A stretch of 43,971 bases of DNA from NCBI RefSeq assembly GCF_019795295.1, contig NZ_JAIMCG010000025.1, positions 1-43,971 of the forward strand, written 5' to 3'. Shown here in pieces: positions 7,959 through 17,532 of the stretch. Both the position numbers and the translations under genes were made by a program. The notes below the pieces were generated by a model, which saw nothing but the letters and a program-made list of their open reading frames with translations, searched no databases and was not told the DNA's origin. This DNA comes from Cupriavidus sp. AU9028 (GTDB taxonomy: Bacteria; Pseudomonadota; Gammaproteobacteria; Burkholderiales; Burkholderiaceae). Numbering within the stretch: position 1 is the stretch's first letter; every line of letters begins with the position of its first letter.

Positions 7959-8510
7959 TCAAGGCAACCGTATGGGAAACTCGTTCTGCGCCGGTGGATA
8001 GCACACGCCGAGGCGACTGTTGCAGCCTTGGTAAAACACCACCACGGAAAACGACACAGGGCCGCTGGCAGGGCGCTCCAGTGGCAGATTCACCTGGACA
8101 GAATGGGTGTACACCTGCGTCTCGCCGAAGAAGGGATCCCGCTTCTTAACGCCGGAGGGTAACACCACGGCTCCGAGCCGAGCGCCCTTGGCAGACTTCA
8201 ACGCGAAGCGCACTGTGTTGCGGTACAGGTAGTGCTCGGGTGCCGGCGTCAACGTCGCCAGGACCGCATTGGGACCCACTGCCTCAACCTTCACGTGAAA
8301 TGCACGTGCAGGAGGCAATGGCTCGGAGGGCTCGTCGCGGCCCAGCAACTTGTCCAGCAGACCGGCCTGCACGGTCCCCGTCAGCAATGCGAGTGCGATA
8401 CCCGCCATAGCGCCCGGCACGGCGGCTTGTCGCGCGCGCCGCGCTTTGGCTTCCCCAGCCAAGTGCTCACCACTTGAGCGGCACGATGGGCCGATCGATG
8501 TCTGTCTCAT
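7959..8510 (-). CDS. Periplasmic DsbD N-terminal-domain protein
   Basis: 183 residues from ATG 8510 (RBS-like aaagg). A hydrophobic segment at about 35-52 (AGIALALLTGTVQA) is likely a signal sequence. The mature part matches the DsbD alpha domain: YLYRNTVRFAL, LPSGVKKRDPFFGE, YTHSVQV, then YQGCNSRLGVCYPP with the two redox cysteines. Full-length DsbD also has a membrane domain and a thioredoxin domain; both are missing, and the protein stops cleanly after the N domain. It may pass electrons to periplasmic metal-binding thiol proteins, but its partner is not evident. It has its own MerR-type promoter, so metal induction is likely. Confidence 0.75.
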   Translation of the reverse strand: MRQTSIGPSCRSSGEHLAGEAKARRARQAAVPGAMAGIALALLTGTVQAGLLDKLLGRDEPSEPLPPARAFHVKVEAVGPNAVLATLTPAPEHYLYRNTVRFALKSAKGARLGAVVLPSGVKKRDPFFGETQVYTHSVQVNLPLERPASGPVSFSVVVFYQGCNSRLGVCYPPAQNEFPIRLP

Positions 8511-8544
8511 GGACCTTTCATTGCGACGATTGCGTTCCTGCACA

Positions 8545-8575
8545 ATTTGAAACCCTGTACCCAGTCCGGAGTCAA
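8545..8575 (-). promoter_or_regulatory. MerR-family operator-promoter for the DsbD-domain gene
   Basis: On the minus strand TTGACT (8575-8570) and TCAAAT (8550-8545) have a 19-bp spacer. The spacer region contains the imperfect dyad ACTCCGGAC-TGG-GTACAGGGT. Transcription would begin near 8538, 28 bases before the start codon. Confidence 0.7.
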
Positions 8576-9075
8576 GTGCCTGCGGCAGGCAAGAGTCGAG
8601 CGGCCTGCAAGTGTTGACGCCGAAGCCACCGCGGCCGCTAGCAGCACTGCGGCATGTGCCAGGTGGGCGGCCGGGGGATACAGGCCAACAAGGGCCGGTA
8701 GCCGGAGCCACTCGATCGATGATCGGCGGGGCGAAGAGCCACCTTCTGCAGCTCGGCTGTCCCCTGCAGCGAGCTGACGGCAAGGTATCTGCCGATCGGC
8801 ATACCCATCCGCGTGCACGGAAATACGACTGCGATCACGGCCCGCAGAACAAAGTCGGTGATCGGGCTGGGCAGCATGGCGCGGCTGTATCTGGTGATGC
8901 TCCGCCTTATTGACAACCACCTCCTTTCTGAACGGCGCCGGCCAGCAGGGCAAACATGGCCGCCGACGCGCACCACTGACGAAGTAGTGCATCTTCCCGT
9001 TTTGGCAATGGATTCACTCTTGCGTATTGAGATCCCGCAACAGGTGTAAAGTTAGATAAGTAACGGAAGGAAGAC
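8576..9075. other. Gene-free stretch between the DsbD-domain gene and cadR
   Basis: About 500 bp. Overlapping minus-strand frames exist, some with hydrophobic runs, but I recognise no family. The last 35 bp contain a likely cadR promoter (TTGAGA at about 9030 and TAGATA at about 9056, 20-bp spacing) and the RBS ggaagga. The rest is probably debris of lost genes. Confidence 0.45.
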
Positions 9076-9552
9076 ATGAAGATTGGAGAACTAGCACAGG
9101 CCACCGGTACCGGCGTCGAAACGATCCGCTTCTATGAGAGGGAGCGATTGCTGCCAACGCCGACTCGCTCCTCAAGCAATTACCGCGTGTACCTCTCCGA
9201 ACATGTGGATCGCTTGGCCTTCATTCGCCACTGCCGGTCCCTTGACATGACACTCGACGAGATCCGTGTGCTGTTGCGTTTCAAGGACGCGCCGGAAGAG
9301 GACTGTCGGGAAGTGAACTCCCTGCTGGACGCACATATTCGGCACGTGACTCATAGGATCCGGGAGCTGAAGGCACTGGAGCGGGATCTAAAGCAACTGC
9401 GCAGCCAGTGCGGTCGCGCTCGCGACGCTAAAGACTGCGGCATTTTGGAGGGTCTGACCAAGACCGCGCAGCAGGTGGTCGCGGTGCCGGGGAAACGGAA
9501 GGAGCATGTCGAGGGGGGCCATGGGCTTGGCAAGGCCTCCCCCAGCACTTGA
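9076..9552 (+). CDS. cadR: MerR-family regulator of the CadR/PbrR group
   Basis: 158 residues with a strong RBS (GGAAGGA). The N-terminal winged helix reads MKIGELAQATGTGVETIRFY, followed by the long dimerisation helix. The metal-site cysteines of Cd/Pb sensors are in place: Cys77 in EEDCREVNSLLDAHI, Cys112 in LRSQC and Cys121 in KDCGIL. The extra cysteine that CadR and PbrR carry near residue 12-14 is replaced (TGTGV). Such proteins bind 19-bp-spacer promoters and activate them when Cd(II) or Pb(II) binds. Three promoters of this kind are present (5774, 8545 and 18511), and this is the only MerR-type gene found, so it probably serves all three. Whether it prefers Cd or Pb cannot be decided here. 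Confidence 0.85.
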   Translation: MKIGELAQATGTGVETIRFYERERLLPTPTRSSSNYRVYLSEHVDRLAFIRHCRSLDMTLDEIRVLLRFKDAPEEDCREVNSLLDAHIRHVTHRIRELKALERDLKQLRSQCGRARDAKDCGILEGLTKTAQQVVAVPGKRKEHVEGGHGLGKASPST

Positions 9553-10392
9553 AGTAACCCGCGCGAAGTGCCCGAACACCGCTTGCTTCCGCGACCGCTG
9601 CTCAAGGGGCCCAAGCGTCGGCACCTTCTTCCGCGTTTCTGTTTCTATCGTGAGGGGTCCTGCGACAATGACGAGGTGGACCGGCAGTAACCGATCGAAC
9701 GTGGCCATCATCGACCACTTCAACAGCGAATAGGACGCGGAGAGCTTAAGCGGTACGAACTAGTGCCGTGCTCAGCCAGTACAAGGGCGATGCGAAGCGG
9801 GCGTTCGCGAAAATCGTCGCATGCAAAAGCTTGAGCGACGGCGAACGCAGCGACCGGTCTGTCTTCGTCGCGTCTGCTGCGATTACGCCTGACACGGCCA
9901 ATCAACTTGGTCTAAGCACTCAATGGCCAGGTCACCAGCCACGCCCGGAAGCTATTCTTTGGCGACATGGAGAGGTGTAAGAGGGGTCGGCGCCGACCAG
10001 CTCGACGAAGGCACATCCAACAAAGAGCTGCGGGAGCACACCGCTCGGATGGTGGACTTGGGACAGAGGCAAATTGGCAGTCGACACCGACGAGAAGCGG
10101 GCGGCGGAGAGGACCGCGGAAACGGCACTGGCGAGGCTCACTGTGTTTGCGCCAGGCACTCGTTCATCACGACTGATTCGGGCGAGTCTTCCCGACCACC
10201 ACTGCGGCGCGGAGCCCGTGCCATTCGGCGTCGGTTTGGGAGTCCGGAGGCTCTGATCTCGTTCCCGTTTGACCAGGTCATGTGTGCTCGAGGCGCGGGA
10301 GACGATGGCGAGATCGAACACTGGGAGGCGGCAGCCGCACGCGGCTATCCGGCGCTCGGCTCCTCGTATTACCCAGGTTTTCAGAGCCTGCC
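9553..10392. other. 840-bp gene-free stretch between cadR and czcD
   Basis: Short frames occur on both strands (for example 9768-9980 plus and 10074-10256 plus), but none has an RBS, a motif or a family I recognise. Around 10010-10180 two overlapping frames each look partly protein-like (KELREHTARMVDLGQRQ, then DTDEKRAAERTAETALARL), as if one gene had been frameshifted. I cannot name it. Confidence 0.4.
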
Positions 10393-11364
10393 TCATTGCC
10401 TTTTGTGCGGTTCCTCCGTCCGCACGCCTGCAGGGCCATTTCGCTGTAGGTAGTGCGCAGCGGACTCGAAATGCGCCGATGCATCAGCCTGCCAACAGGG
10501 CACCAATTCGCATTGAATCGTCACATGCGTGATGCCGAATCGATCAGCCAGAACGGTCCGAATGCTCGGTAGAATCTCCCGTTCTGCATTGACCGCTTCC
10601 TCGTTGACCAGATGCACCGTCAGGCTTGGCTTGCCGCTGGTCAGGGCCCACACATGGAGGTCGTGAATACTCTTGACCCCCTTGACAGCCAATAGCGCCT
10701 CTTCGACCTGCGCGATGTCGATACCTTCCGGAACCCCTTCAAGCAGGATGTTGAGACTCGCTTTCAGCAGGACCCAGGTTCGCGGAAGCACCCAAAGACC
10801 GATCAGCACGGCAACGGCCGAGTCCACCTCGGTCCAGCCCGTGAACCGAATCACCAAGGCACCGACAATGACGCCCAGCGAGCCTAGCAGATCGCTCCAG
10901 ACTTCCAGGTACGCCCCCTTGACGTTGAGACTGTGATCTTTCCCGCCGGCAAGGACGCGGATGCTGAGCAAGTTCACGACGAAACCAACCAAGGCGACAA
11001 GCAGCATCCCCATCGACTCGATCTCCGGGGGAGACTGGAGCCGCCGGTAAGCCTCATACAGGATGTATAGCGCTACACCGAACAGCAGCAGCGCGTTGAA
11101 GGCCGCCGCCAAAATCTCGAAGCGGTAGTATCCGAACGTCCTCGCCTTATCCGCGGGCCGCTTGGCGATCTGAATAGCAGCCAGTGCGATGGCGAGCGCT
11201 GCCGCATCAGTAAACATGTGAGCGGCATCTGAAATCAGCGCCAAGCTCTTGGTCACAATCCCGCCGGCCAGCTCCACCAGCAGAAACGTCGACGTCAACG
11301 TCAGCGCAAACTTCAACGCCCGCTCATTGGACGTCGAGTGGCTATGGTCATGTCCAGCACCCAC
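10393..11364 (-). CDS. czcD: CzcD cation diffusion facilitator
   Basis: 323 residues starting at GTG 11364, which gives the familiar N-terminus MGAGHDHSH and has a strong RBS (AGGAGA, 7-base spacing); the ATG at 11403 lacks these. Six membrane helices are visible. Metal-site motifs are HMFTD in helix 2 (SLALISDAAHMFTDAAAL) and the helix 5 segment YLEVWSDLLGSLG. The cytoplasmic C-terminal domain is complete (VKSIHDLHVWALTSGKPSLTVHL). CzcD exchanges cytoplasmic Zn, Cd or Co for protons. It lies 62 bp downstream of czcA, as in czcCBAD operons. No czcR, czcS or czcE follows, unlike the plasmid pMOL30 locus. Confidence 0.93.
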   Translation of the reverse strand: MGAGHDHSHSTSNERALKFALTLTSTFLLVELAGGIVTKSLALISDAAHMFTDAAALAIALAAIQIAKRPADKARTFGYYRFEILAAAFNALLLFGVALYILYEAYRRLQSPPEIESMGMLLVALVGFVVNLLSIRVLAGGKDHSLNVKGAYLEVWSDLLGSLGVIVGALVIRFTGWTEVDSAVAVLIGLWVLPRTWVLLKASLNILLEGVPEGIDIAQVEEALLAVKGVKSIHDLHVWALTSGKPSLTVHLVNEEAVNAEREILPSIRTVLADRFGITHVTIQCELVPCWQADASAHFESAAHYLQRNGPAGVRTEEPHKRQ

Positions 11365-11426
11365 TAGCACTCTCCTAGAAAAAGCGGCTGGCGGATGCTG
11401 CATGCCGCAACATCCGCCCTGGCCGC

Positions 11427-14400
11427 CTATGTTGGTTGTCCAGCCGGTGAAACGTCCACCTCCTCGTCGCGGCGATGCGCGAGGCGGTAAAGCACTGGCA
11501 GTACTAGCAGCGTCAGCATCGTCGAGGACAAGATGCCGCCAATTACCACCGTCGCCAGGGGGCGCTGCACCTCAGCGCCGGTGCCCGTAGCAATCGCCAT
11601 CGGCACGAAGCCGAGCGACGCCACCAGTGCCGTCATCAGTACCGGGCGCAGGCGCGTCAGCGCGCCAATTCGGACCGCCTCGTCCAGCGAGCGCCCCTCT
11701 TCGCAAAGGGTACGAATAAAGGACAACATCACTAGGCCGTTAAGAACGGCGACGCCCGACAGCGCGATAAATCCAACTGCAGCGGAGATGGAAAGCGGGA
11801 TACCGCGCAGCCATAGCGCGAGAATCCCTCCGGTCAGTGCAAAAGGGATGCCGGTGAACACCAGCAATCCGTCCTTGACGTTATTGAACATGGCAAACAG
11901 CAGCACGAATACCATCAGCAGCGCCACGGGGACGACGATCTGCAGACGAGCGGTCGCCGACTGCAATTGCTCGAATGTACCGCCCCAGGAAGTCCAATAG
12001 CCCGCTGGAACCTTCACCCGGCTCTGGATCGAGGCTTGCGCCTCTGGCACAAAGGACCCGATATCCCGTCCCCGGACATTGGCGCTGACCACAATCCGTC
12101 GCTTGCCGTTCTCGCGTGACACCTGGTTGGGTCCGGGCGCAAGATCCAGAGATGCGACTTCAGCGAGGGGAATATACGTCGTACGGCCCTCGGTGCCACC
12201 GTTCTTGGGCAACGGTATCGGCAGCCGGCGCAGTGCTTCAAGGTCGTCGCGGACGGCATCGGGAAGTCGTACCAGAATATCGAAGCGCCGGTCACCTTGG
12301 AAAAACGTACCAGACTCTTTGCCGCCGATGGCGATGGCCACCGCGTCCTGGACGTCATTGGTGCTGAGCCCATAGCGCGCCGCTCGATGCCGATCAATAT
12401 TGATCGTCAACATAGGAAGTCCGGTCGTTTGTTCGACCTTCACTTCGGTCGCGCCGGGTATTTCCTGTAGGACGGCCGCGATTTTCTGCGCTGTGTCATT
12501 GAGCACCGCATTGTCATCCCCAAACACCTTCACGGCGACATCCGAACGCACTCCGGAGATGAGCTCGTTGAAGCGTAGCTGGATGGGCTGAGAAAACTCG
12601 TAGTTGTTGCCAGGCAACTTGGCCACTTCGGCCTGAATTGCCTCGAGCAGCTCATCGCGTGTCCTGGTCGGCTTGGGCCACTCCGCCTGCGGCTTGAGCA
12701 TGATGTAGCCGTCAGAAATGTTCGGCGGCATCGGATCGGCGGCGATCTCCGCCGTTCCGGTGCGAGCAAAGACCCGTTCGATCTCGGGGAACTTAGCCTT
12801 CAACGCTGCTTCCACTTGCTGCTGCATCTGCACGGACTGCGTCAGACTCGTGCCCGGAATCCGCAGCGCTTGAATGGCAAGGTCTCCTTCGTTGAGGTTT
12901 GGAATAAATTCGCTGCCTAGTCGCGATGCCACTGCCAGGCAAAGGGCAATAACCACGCAGGCAAATGTTAGAACGACCGGCGTATTGGCCAGGGATTTTT
13001 CGAGCAGCGGTTCGTAGCGGGATTTGGCCCACTGCATTAGGCGATTCTCTTTTTCCCCAACCTTGTCGCCGATAAACAGTGCTACGGCTGCCGGCACGAA
13101 GGTGATCGAGAGAATCATGGCGCCCAGCAAGGCAAGCACGACCGTGAAGGCCATCGGGTGGAACATCTTGCCCTCTACGCCCGTGAGCGCGAAGATGGGC
13201 AGATACACGATCATGATGATGAGCTGGCCGTACAGCAGGGGCCGGCGCGCCTCCCGAGACGCGGCAAACACCTCGTGAAATCTCTCAGTGCGCGTGAGCG
13301 GCCTACCATGGTGCGCTTGCGCATGGGACAACCGACGCACACAGTTCTCTACAATCACCACCGCTCCGTCGATGATGATGCCGAAGTCAAGCGCACCCAA
13401 GCTCATCAGATTGGCGCTGATTTTGTAGTTCACCATACCGGTGAAGGTGAACAGCATGGACAACGGGATCACGAGCGCGGTAATTAACGCGGCTCGGATA
13501 TTGCCGAGGAACAGAAAGAGAATCACGATGACCAGAACCGCACCTTCGAGAAGATTCTTCTTTACTGTGGCAATGGCGCGGTCAACCAACACGGTCCGGT
13601 CGTACACCGGGACTGCCTTCACCCCTTCCGGCAGGGACCGATTGATGTTGGCCATCTGGGCGTCGACGGCCTGGGAGACGGCCCGGCTGTTTTCCCCGAT
13701 CAGCATGAACACCGTACCCAGCACCACCTCCCTGCCGTTTTCCGTCGCTGCGCCGGTACGGAGCTCGCGGCCTATCTCCACGTCTGCTACATCGCGAACA
13801 CGGATCGGCTGACCTTGTGCGGTGCCGATGATGATGTCCCGGATGTCGTCGACCGACTTCACCTGAGCGGGCGCCCGGACCAGATATTGCTCACCGCGTC
13901 GCTCAATGTATCCGGCCCCGACGTTGTCGTTGTTCCGCTCCAGTGCCGCTACCACGTCGGTGAGCGTGAGCCCATAGGACGCGAGCCTCTCCAAGCTTGG
14001 CGCCACCAGATACTCCTTGGCATATCCACCAATCGAGTTGATCTCCGTGACGCCCGGGACGTTACGCAATTGCGGCTTGATGACCCAGTCCTGGATCTCC
14101 CGAAGGTCGGTCGGTGTGTATGGCGTGCCGTCCGACTTTCTCGCGCGCTCTTCGGCCTCCACCGTCCACAAATAGATTTCCCCCAGCCCGGTTGAGATCG
14201 GCCCCATCGCCGGAGCAATGCCCGCCGGTAGCCGGTCTCGGACCTCCTGGAGGCGCTGGTTGACCAGCTGCCGCGCGAAGTAGATGTCGGTGCCGTCCTT
14301 GAAGATGACCGTCACTTGCGATAGCCCATAACGGGACAGAGAGCGCGTTTGCTCCAGTCCGGGCAGGCCCGCCATCGCAGTCTCGATCGGATAGGTAATG

Positions 14401-14591
14401 CGCTGTTCGGTTTCAAGCGGCGAATACCCTGGTCCCGCAGTATTGATCTGAACCTGGACATTGGTGATGTCCGGCACGGCATCGATCGGCAAACGCGTGT
14501 AGCTGTATGCCCCCAGCAGTGCCATGCCAAGTACGGCCAGCAGGACGATCCAGCGCTGCTCGATGGCAAAGCGGATGACACGTTCGAACAT
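11427..14591 (-). CDS. czcA: CzcA heavy-metal RND efflux pump
   Basis: 1054 residues, full length for CzcA. Twelve membrane helices and two large periplasmic loops are evident. The proton-relay segment LDFGIIIDGAVVIVEN places Asp402, Asp408 and Glu415 exactly where CzcA has them. The pump sits in the inner membrane and drives Zn, Cd and Co export by proton antiport, with CzcB and CzcC completing the trans-envelope channel. The start has RBS GGGAGAG and lies 14 bp after the czcB stop. Nothing looks damaged. Confidence 0.97.
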   Translation of the reverse strand: MFERVIRFAIEQRWIVLLAVLGMALLGAYSYTRLPIDAVPDITNVQVQINTAGPGYSPLETEQRITYPIETAMAGLPGLEQTRSLSRYGLSQVTVIFKDGTDIYFARQLVNQRLQEVRDRLPAGIAPAMGPISTGLGEIYLWTVEAEERARKSDGTPYTPTDLREIQDWVIKPQLRNVPGVTEINSIGGYAKEYLVAPSLERLASYGLTLTDVVAALERNNDNVGAGYIERRGEQYLVRAPAQVKSVDDIRDIIIGTAQGQPIRVRDVADVEIGRELRTGAATENGREVVLGTVFMLIGENSRAVSQAVDAQMANINRSLPEGVKAVPVYDRTVLVDRAIATVKKNLLEGAVLVIVILFLFLGNIRAALITALVIPLSMLFTFTGMVNYKISANLMSLGALDFGIIIDGAVVIVENCVRRLSHAQAHHGRPLTRTERFHEVFAASREARRPLLYGQLIIMIVYLPIFALTGVEGKMFHPMAFTVVLALLGAMILSITFVPAAVALFIGDKVGEKENRLMQWAKSRYEPLLEKSLANTPVVLTFACVVIALCLAVASRLGSEFIPNLNEGDLAIQALRIPGTSLTQSVQMQQQVEAALKAKFPEIERVFARTGTAEIAADPMPPNISDGYIMLKPQAEWPKPTRTRDELLEAIQAEVAKLPGNNYEFSQPIQLRFNELISGVRSDVAVKVFGDDNAVLNDTAQKIAAVLQEIPGATEVKVEQTTGLPMLTINIDRHRAARYGLSTNDVQDAVAIAIGGKESGTFFQGDRRFDILVRLPDAVRDDLEALRRLPIPLPKNGGTEGRTTYIPLAEVASLDLAPGPNQVSRENGKRRIVVSANVRGRDIGSFVPEAQASIQSRVKVPAGYWTSWGGTFEQLQSATARLQIVVPVALLMVFVLLFAMFNNVKDGLLVFTGIPFALTGGILALWLRGIPLSISAAVGFIALSGVAVLNGLVMLSFIRTLCEEGRSLDEAVRIGALTRLRPVLMTALVASLGFVPMAIATGTGAEVQRPLATVVIGGILSSTMLTLLVLPVLYRLAHRRDEEVDVSPAGQPT

Positions 14592-14605
14592 GAGTCTCTC
14601 CCGTG

Positions 14606-16183
14606 TCAGTGCGAATGCTCGGCACTGGCTTTGCCCAGTTCCGATTTGAGGATGAAGCTATTGGCGGCCGCGTAGCGTGTACCGGGCTTGAGCCCTTCCG
14701 TCACCTCGACCATCTTGCCATTGCTGCGACCAATCTTCACCGGCTGCACCAGAAACCCTCCCGGTACAGCGACAAACACGGCGGTCCCGCCATTGACCTC
14801 CTGTACGGCATCGGCAGACACCGCGACCGGGACCTGTACATTCTCGGTGAGGACGTTAACCGTCACGAACAAGCCAGGCCGCCATGCCATGTTGGGGTTG
14901 ATGAGCGTGACTCGTGCCTTAGCGGTCCGCGTTTGCTCACCCAGTAGCGAGCCGACATACGAGACATTGCCTTCAGCCTTGCCATGAAAAGCGGCCGAGC
15001 TAATCGTGACCTTCTCACCGACCCGGACATCGTTCAGGTCCTTGGCGGAGACAACGAATTCGGCCCAGACCGAGGATAGGTCGGAGATGGTGAAGATGTT
15101 GGCATCCTCCTTCACTGCCTCGCCCAATGCCAGATGCTTCTCGACGATCATGCCGTCGAAGGGCGCACGTAGCTCAAATCGATTGAGTCCCTTTGACGTC
15201 GTCCCGGCTCCAATCGCGGTGAGCTTCTGTTGCGCGTTTTGCACGGCGATCTGGGCTTCCTGAAGTCCAGTCCTAGCCTGCAGGTAGTCCTGCTCGGCGG
15301 AAATTCTCTGCTCCCAGAGCTTCTTCTCGCGTTCGAACGTGGTGCGGGCGAGGTCGAGCCGCTTCTGCGCGGCCAGTAGTTCGCTGCGCAGCTCGGCAAG
15401 CGCCGTGCTGGCGATAACCGCTAGCACCTGTCCTTTCTTCACCTGCTGTCCGATATTGGCCGGTACCGCTTCAACAACGCCCGCCAGGCGAGGCACGACG
15501 TGTGCGGTGCGGTCCTCGTTGAAGCGAATCTCGCCAGGAAATTGGAGGCCGGATTGCACCGTTGCAGAAGTCGCGACCTGAATGCCGATCGCCGCCGTCT
15601 TGATCTGTTCGTCCGTCAGTTCGATCTTCCCTTCTCCCTTGGAAAGTTTAGCGATCATGGGAGCCTTTTCTCCGGGCAGCTGAACCGTGACCGTTGCATC
15701 GAAGACGTGGGGCTCTGCAATGTCGATGTCACTCTCGAAGTAGCCATCCTTGGCACTGAACCGCAACGGCATGGTGTCAGCCGTGGCCCGTTGCAGCTCC
15801 CCGGATAGAGCGACCCCTGTGGTCACGGGCTTGCCGCCTTTTGTCACCCAGGCGCGAATCCGCGCTTGGCCGTTCCGCTCCGACATGGCGAGTTCAATGG
15901 CGCTCTCGCCAAGCGCGTAGAGCGCTCCTCCATTGGGTCCTTTTTTTGCGGCTTCATGGTGCTCTTCATCCGCATGCTCAGGCTCGTCCGTATGCCCCTC
16001 CTTAACAGCATGCCCATGATGTTCGTCGTCGTCATGGCCCTTGGACTCTGCGTGCTGCGCGTGTTCGTGACCATGGTCGTCGCTGTCACCGCTTCGATCG
16101 GTCAGCAATACCGCAGCCGTTCCCAAGACGCCCACGAGGATGAGCACCGCGATCGCGATCCGTTGTTTCTTCGTCATAGCCAT
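14606..16183 (-). CDS. czcB: CzcB membrane-fusion subunit
   Basis: 525 residues. An N-terminal membrane anchor (IAIAVLILVGVLGTAAVLL) is followed by a His/Asp/Glu-rich stretch at 33-80 that likely binds metal before handing it to CzcA. Lipoyl/beta-barrel segments flank a coiled-coil hairpin near 255-320 (ELRSELLAAQKRLDLARTTF). It ends in HSH. The length agrees with CzcB. It bridges CzcA and CzcC across the periplasm. ATG 16177, two codons in, is an alternative start. It lies 16 bp downstream of czcC. Confidence 0.95.
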   Translation of the reverse strand: MAMTKKQRIAIAVLILVGVLGTAAVLLTDRSGDSDDHGHEHAQHAESKGHDDDEHHGHAVKEGHTDEPEHADEEHHEAAKKGPNGGALYALGESAIELAMSERNGQARIRAWVTKGGKPVTTGVALSGELQRATADTMPLRFSAKDGYFESDIDIAEPHVFDATVTVQLPGEKAPMIAKLSKGEGKIELTDEQIKTAAIGIQVATSATVQSGLQFPGEIRFNEDRTAHVVPRLAGVVEAVPANIGQQVKKGQVLAVIASTALAELRSELLAAQKRLDLARTTFEREKKLWEQRISAEQDYLQARTGLQEAQIAVQNAQQKLTAIGAGTTSKGLNRFELRAPFDGMIVEKHLALGEAVKEDANIFTISDLSSVWAEFVVSAKDLNDVRVGEKVTISSAAFHGKAEGNVSYVGSLLGEQTRTAKARVTLINPNMAWRPGLFVTVNVLTENVQVPVAVSADAVQEVNGGTAVFVAVPGGFLVQPVKIGRSNGKMVEVTEGLKPGTRYAAANSFILKSELGKASAEHSH

Positions 16184-16199
16184 TGTTCAAAATCCGTGT

Positions 16200-17459
16200 T
16201 CAGCGTCCGAGGATGCGGTCGATGGTGGTAGCCGCCTGGTAGGTGCGCGCCAACACGCCGAGGTATCGAATGCGTGCTTGGAACAGTGTGCGTTGTGCGT
16301 CAAGTACATTGAGAAAATCGAATTTCCCGGCTTCGAAGCCCTTGGTCGCGGCCTCGTAAGCCTGCTCGGCTGCGGGCAGCACGGTGGTTTTCAACGTCTG
16401 GGCCGAGGCGCGTGAAATGGATAACTGATTGGACGCCTGTTGCAGTTCGTTCGTCAGCCGGACATGCGTGGCGAGGTACTCGTCCTCCGCCTTGTCCGCA
16501 CGGAGAATGGCCTCGTAAAGATTGCCTTGATTGCGATCGAACAGCGGTAACGGTATCGTCACGCCCAAGACCGCCATATTGCGATTGGCCTCGTTGTCGC
16601 GTTGCGCTCCAAGGCTGACCCTAATATCCGGGTATTGGCGGCTCCGCTCAACTTTGACCAGCGCCTGGCGGCGCTCAAGGCCGAGGCGACTAGACAGCAG
16701 CAACGGGGAGTTCTCCAGCTCTTTGCGCAATACGTCGGGGGCAGGCCTGGACGGCAACGCTTCGAGGTTGCCCTGTGCCTCCGAGAACTGGGGACCTGGG
16801 TTGCCCCACAAAGCGGAAAGGCTTTGCCGTGCCGACTGCAGTTCCGCGCTCGCCTCCGCCAGCTCGAGTTCGGCGTTAGCTTGTTCGACCCGGGCCCTGG
16901 TTTCCTCGACAGGGGAAATCTTGCCGGCGGCTACGCGCCGGGCCGCGGCGTCGGCGCCCTTTGCTGCAATCGCCACGGAGCCGGTCGCCAGTTCAACGCG
17001 CGACTGCGCAATCAGAACAGAGAAGAATGAAGCAATAACGGTCGCGCGTACGTCGGCACGCAGACTGCGAAGGTCGGCCTGGGCGACATCGCGCCCGCGC
17101 TCCGCCGCTGCGATTCGCGCCGACCGCTTGCCGCCGAGCTCAATCGGGATGTTGATCTGGCCCGTTGACGTGCGTGTTGCGCTACGCGTGTCCTCAACTG
17201 CCGTCTCGAGCTCTGGGTTGGGAATCGTCCGCGCCTGGAGGATTGCACCCTCGTTTGCTTCGACTTCTTTGCCGGCGGCAGAAAGGGAGAAATTGCTGGC
17301 CAGCGCCAGTGCCAGCGCGTCGTCAAGCGTCAGTGGGCCGGCAGGTTCGCGCAACCCATATACGGGACTGCCCAAGTCGGGCAGAGATTGAGCAGCAACA
17401 ACGGCTGAGGAAAAGAGTAAGGCGGCCGCAAGACCGAACGGGAGAAACTGTCTTCGCAT
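16200..17459 (-). CDS. czcC: CzcC outer-membrane channel subunit
   Basis: 419 residues from ATG 17459, with a signal peptide (FGLAAALLFSSAVVAAQ). Two outer-membrane efflux protein repeats follow; coiled-coil helices contain LDDALALALASNFSL and ALVKVERSRQYPDIRVSLG, and the end reads TYQAATTIDRILGR. It forms the TolC-like channel for CzcBA. The RBS is weak (ggtg). An upstream ATG at 17576 would overlap czcI and bury the signal peptide, so it is less likely. Confidence 0.94.
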   Translation of the reverse strand: MRRQFLPFGLAAALLFSSAVVAAQSLPDLGSPVYGLREPAGPLTLDDALALALASNFSLSAAGKEVEANEGAILQARTIPNPELETAVEDTRSATRTSTGQINIPIELGGKRSARIAAAERGRDVAQADLRSLRADVRATVIASFFSVLIAQSRVELATGSVAIAAKGADAAARRVAAGKISPVEETRARVEQANAELELAEASAELQSARQSLSALWGNPGPQFSEAQGNLEALPSRPAPDVLRKELENSPLLLSSRLGLERRQALVKVERSRQYPDIRVSLGAQRDNEANRNMAVLGVTIPLPLFDRNQGNLYEAILRADKAEDEYLATHVRLTNELQQASNQLSISRASAQTLKTTVLPAAEQAYEAATKGFEAGKFDFLNVLDAQRTLFQARIRYLGVLARTYQAATTIDRILGR

Positions 17460-17532
17460 CGAATCGCACCAAGGAATGAACCGGAGGAATTCGGCGAGAC
17501 GACGGTGTAACGAAGGAACGACGTCTCGCCGG

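Noticed and set aside
9610-9680. ggggtcctgcgac as a Tn3-type terminal repeat
   Set aside because: Only the first few bases fit; no partner repeat or transposase found.
9923-10453. 176-codon frame before czcD
   Set aside because: Overlaps the czcD 3' end, no RBS, no recognisable domain; at best part of gene debris.
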